Source of the DNA: Solicoccozyma terricola
Taxonomy: Eukaryota; Basidiomycota; Tremellomycetes; Filobasidiales; Piskurozymaceae
Length of the DNA stretch: 64,000 nucleotides
Assembly (NCBI GenBank): GCA_001600875.1
Contig: BCLD01000009.1
Span: 406,345-470,344 of the forward strand
Reading direction: 5' to 3'
Shown: positions 61,953 to 64,000 of the stretch, in pieces
How positions within the stretch are numbered: the stretch's first letter is position 1
Layout of the letters: each line of letters starts with the position of its first letter
Position numbers and translations under genes: made by a program
Notes under the pieces: model-generated
The model's input: the letters and a program-made list of their open reading frames with translations, nothing else
Told to the model about the DNA's origin: nothing
The model's database searches: none

Positions 61953-62583
61953 CATCGAACGGCGGACCTAACCCTTTCCGTGATATGATCACAGGGTTTT
62001 CGATCGAAAAGGTTGGGGGTTTTGCAATGTACTTTTTTTTTTTTTTCCTTTTCGTTGCAAGCGATTATGCATTCCTCCTCTACAACTACTGGACTAGGAG
62101 ACACTGTATCGCCGGTGCCTCTGTGTGGCCGAGGTGTAGTACCGAATCTAGCCTCGACTCGGACATCAGTTGGCAAAACACGATCAGCATACCTTGGAGC
62201 AGTGAGTGTGAATGGATTTGGTTGCACAATTGAATTGACCCTAGGCCTAGCTGTTGTTTTTGTAGTGGCGAAGATCTTAAATGGTGCACCGAATCCCAGA
62301 AATCAAGGCCACCTGACGCATAGCAGACGGTTTGATGGAGGTGTTTCTCTCCTTTCTTTTCTCTACCTTCTGGACTACTGATCGTGGGATGCCGTGACCA
62401 CGACATGGAATCGTTATAGACCAACGATGTAGGATCCTGAATGTATGGTATGGCCACAGAACTCTTCCAATATGATTTGCGTCACGTGCTTGCATTTGAA
62501 CCATCGTTCATGTACCAGTTGACAGCTTCATCACCCAGCCCATCACTAGTCCACCCACCACACACTCAACCTCTCCCTTCACC
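61953..62583. other. Spacer upstream of the nucleoporin gene
   Basis: 631 bases containing the 3' end of the unrecognised gene and the nucleoporin promoter. T15 tract near 62032-62046, and a GTCACGTG (core 62483-62488) about 100 bases upstream of the ATG. Open frames on both strands here show no protein-like pattern. Confidence 0.5.
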
Positions 62584-64000
62584 ATGTTCTCCTTCGGCTC
62601 CACTGCACCCAAGCCGGCCACAGCCAGCACTCCGACAAGCGGGTTTAGTTTCGGCCAACCGGTTCAGCAGCAACCAGGAACGTTTGGACAACAGCAACAG
62701 CAACCCCAGCAGCAAGCTCCGCAGCAGCAGGGCTCATTATTCGGCAATCCGTCCCAATCTCAGACAACGCAGGCAGGTGGGATGTTTGGAGGTGGACTGG
62801 GAAGTTCGACGCAAACACAAACCCAGCCACAGGCACCCAGTTTATTCGGTGGATTTGGCCAACAGCCACAACAGCAGCAGCAGCAACAGCCACAACAGCA
62901 AGGACAACAGAACACCGCTACCCCTTCATTCTCCTTCGGCGCATCATCCACCGTGCAACAACCACAACAAACCACACAACCATCTAATTTTGGGACTTCA
63001 TCGATCTTCTCCGCCCCACCACAACAATCTGCTTCCTCTTCCTCTACCCCTCAACTCATACCCTTCCTAGCTCCTCGCTTTCCCGCACCTAGATCTGGCG
63101 AGACGAGGGAACTGGATATCAGCGAATCGTATGCGAAGATCCTTTCCGAGTTGAAGGACAAGGGACGCCGGACGGTGAGTTGGTTGTTGACCCCGGCCTT
63201 TCTCCTATCTGTTAAGAGAGTGCGCGCGCGCTAAAGAATTTTTGGCTTCCAGTCCTACTCGTTCGCTGTTGCTGGCCCTCGAGCGGATGGAAAGAATCAT
63301 GGAAACGAGTTCGGCTTACCTGATCTAGTATATGCAAAGTCGTGTTTGGAGAACCCTGATCCTTCGATGTGAGTTGTTTCGCTTTCTCCGATATCTGTCG
63401 AGGTGATGTGCAAGAGACTGAAAGGGCATTTGGGACTCCCGCCGCAGCATGGTCGCATGCCCACTCGTCGGCGAGGATGGTTTGAAAGAGAAGGTACAGC
63501 AACAGTTGGCGGAGCGTGTCAAGCTTCAACAAGCAGTCGAGGTGCGGGCATTCTTATCCTCGTCTCGCAACCTCACTTTCTGACCACCCCATCCTCCTTC
63601 CCCATCTTCAGAGCTACATGTCCCTCGTATCTGCACTTCATAACACTGCCACTCAGGACATGACGATCCGTCGTGAACGTATTGCCAACAAGAATCACGA
63701 ACTCAAAATGCGAGTGATGAACGCGCATGAGAAGCTTGCCCAATTGAAAGCGTTTCGACAAAGCGGGACAAACGATAAAGAGGATGAGATGTTTCAAGCT
63801 GTTGAAGAAGCTGCTAGTGGTGTTGATCAAGCGGGTGGTGGTGGGAAGATTAAAGGGAGGATACATAATGATAGAGCGGTGATGGCGCAGGTGAAGGCCG
63901 TGAGGGGGAGAAATAAGGTTGATGTCAGAGGGAGTGGGTTGACGGAGCAGGACGTTGCGCAGATTGGTCAGGTGAGTGAGAGGAGGAGGAGAAGGGGGGG
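62584..64000 (+). CDS. NUP57: FG nucleoporin, Nup57/Nup54 type (3' truncated by window end)
   Basis: Central-channel nucleoporin of the Nup62 complex. The start at 62584 gives MFSFGSTAPKPATASTPTSG, then FG/GLFG-type repeats (FSFGQP, SLFGNP, MFGGGLG, SLFGGFG, FSFGAS) in Q-rich spacers. After RELDISESYAKILSELKDKG the Nup54 alpha/beta and coiled-coil part follows across short exons: SYSFAVAGPRADGKNHGNEF, GLPDLVYAKSCLENPDPS, EKVQQQLAERVKLQQAVE, then ERIANKNHELKMRVMNAHEK and LAQLKAFRQSGTNDKEDEMF. The last visible exon ends at 63971 (QIGQ) before a GTGAGT donor, so the C terminus lies outside the window. Nup54-domain order supports Nup57/Nup54 over other FG proteins. Confidence 0.88.

Noticed and set aside
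61953..62457. Open frames on both strands upstream of the nucleoporin
   Set aside because: No motif, no splice support, overlapping each other on opposite strands.

Overview
The window is a gene-dense piece of a nuclear genome from a basidiomycete fungus, most likely a tremellomycete yeast (Cryptococcus/Kwoniella-like). Nearly every gene is cut by many short introns of about 45-90 nt with GTRNGT donors and YAG acceptors. The set of housekeeping proteins is fungal, and intergenic spacers are short (0.1-1 kb). No rRNA, tRNA, transposon or CRISPR array was recognised. One 400-base run of N lies inside MRE11. Gene names rest on protein motifs and gene models on manual splicing; nothing was checked against a database.

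Layout: RPL34 (+); an SLC25 mitochondrial carrier (-); SPT5 (+) and the DED1 helicase (+); condensin subunit 1 (-); an SLX8-like RING/SIM protein (+); an anion-permease-type MFS transporter (-); an AhpD-like protein (-); a DIC1-type mitochondrial carrier (+); a Zn2Cys6 regulator (+); a glutamine-synthetase-like enzyme (-); RIO1 kinase (-) divergent from seryl-tRNA synthetase (+); a DHA1-type MFS pump (+); a secreted PL8 polysaccharide lyase (-); an alpha/beta hydrolase (+); a bZIP regulator (+); a multi-pass membrane protein (-); MRE11 (+); GDP-mannose pyrophosphorylase (+); exportin CSE1 (-); an unrecognised 189-residue gene (+); and the 5' part of a Nup57/Nup54-type nucleoporin (+) that runs off the right edge.

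Most genes are unrelated housekeeping neighbours (transcription elongation, translation, chromosome structure and repair, nuclear transport). Two stretches look more accessory. At 23.8-31.1 kb a dicarboxylate-type carrier, a zinc-cluster regulator and a GS-like enzyme sit together. At 36.4-45.2 kb an MFS pump, a PL8 lyase, an alpha/beta hydrolase and a bZIP factor form a possible uptake/degradation group for uronic-acid polysaccharide; that reading is inference.

The most unusual observations are in gene structure. The 5' half of MPG1 is split into exons of 6, 19, 8, 16 and 12 nt separated by long repeat-filled introns, and its stop codon is interrupted by an intron whose acceptor TAG is itself an in-frame stop if the intron is retained. 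SPT5 encodes C-terminal repeats as consecutive phase-0 exons. Other points are a 9-nt micro-exon, a catalytic histidine codon split by an intron, three copies of TCCACGTCA between condensin and SLX8-like, and a strong imperfect hairpin in the DED1-condensin spacer.
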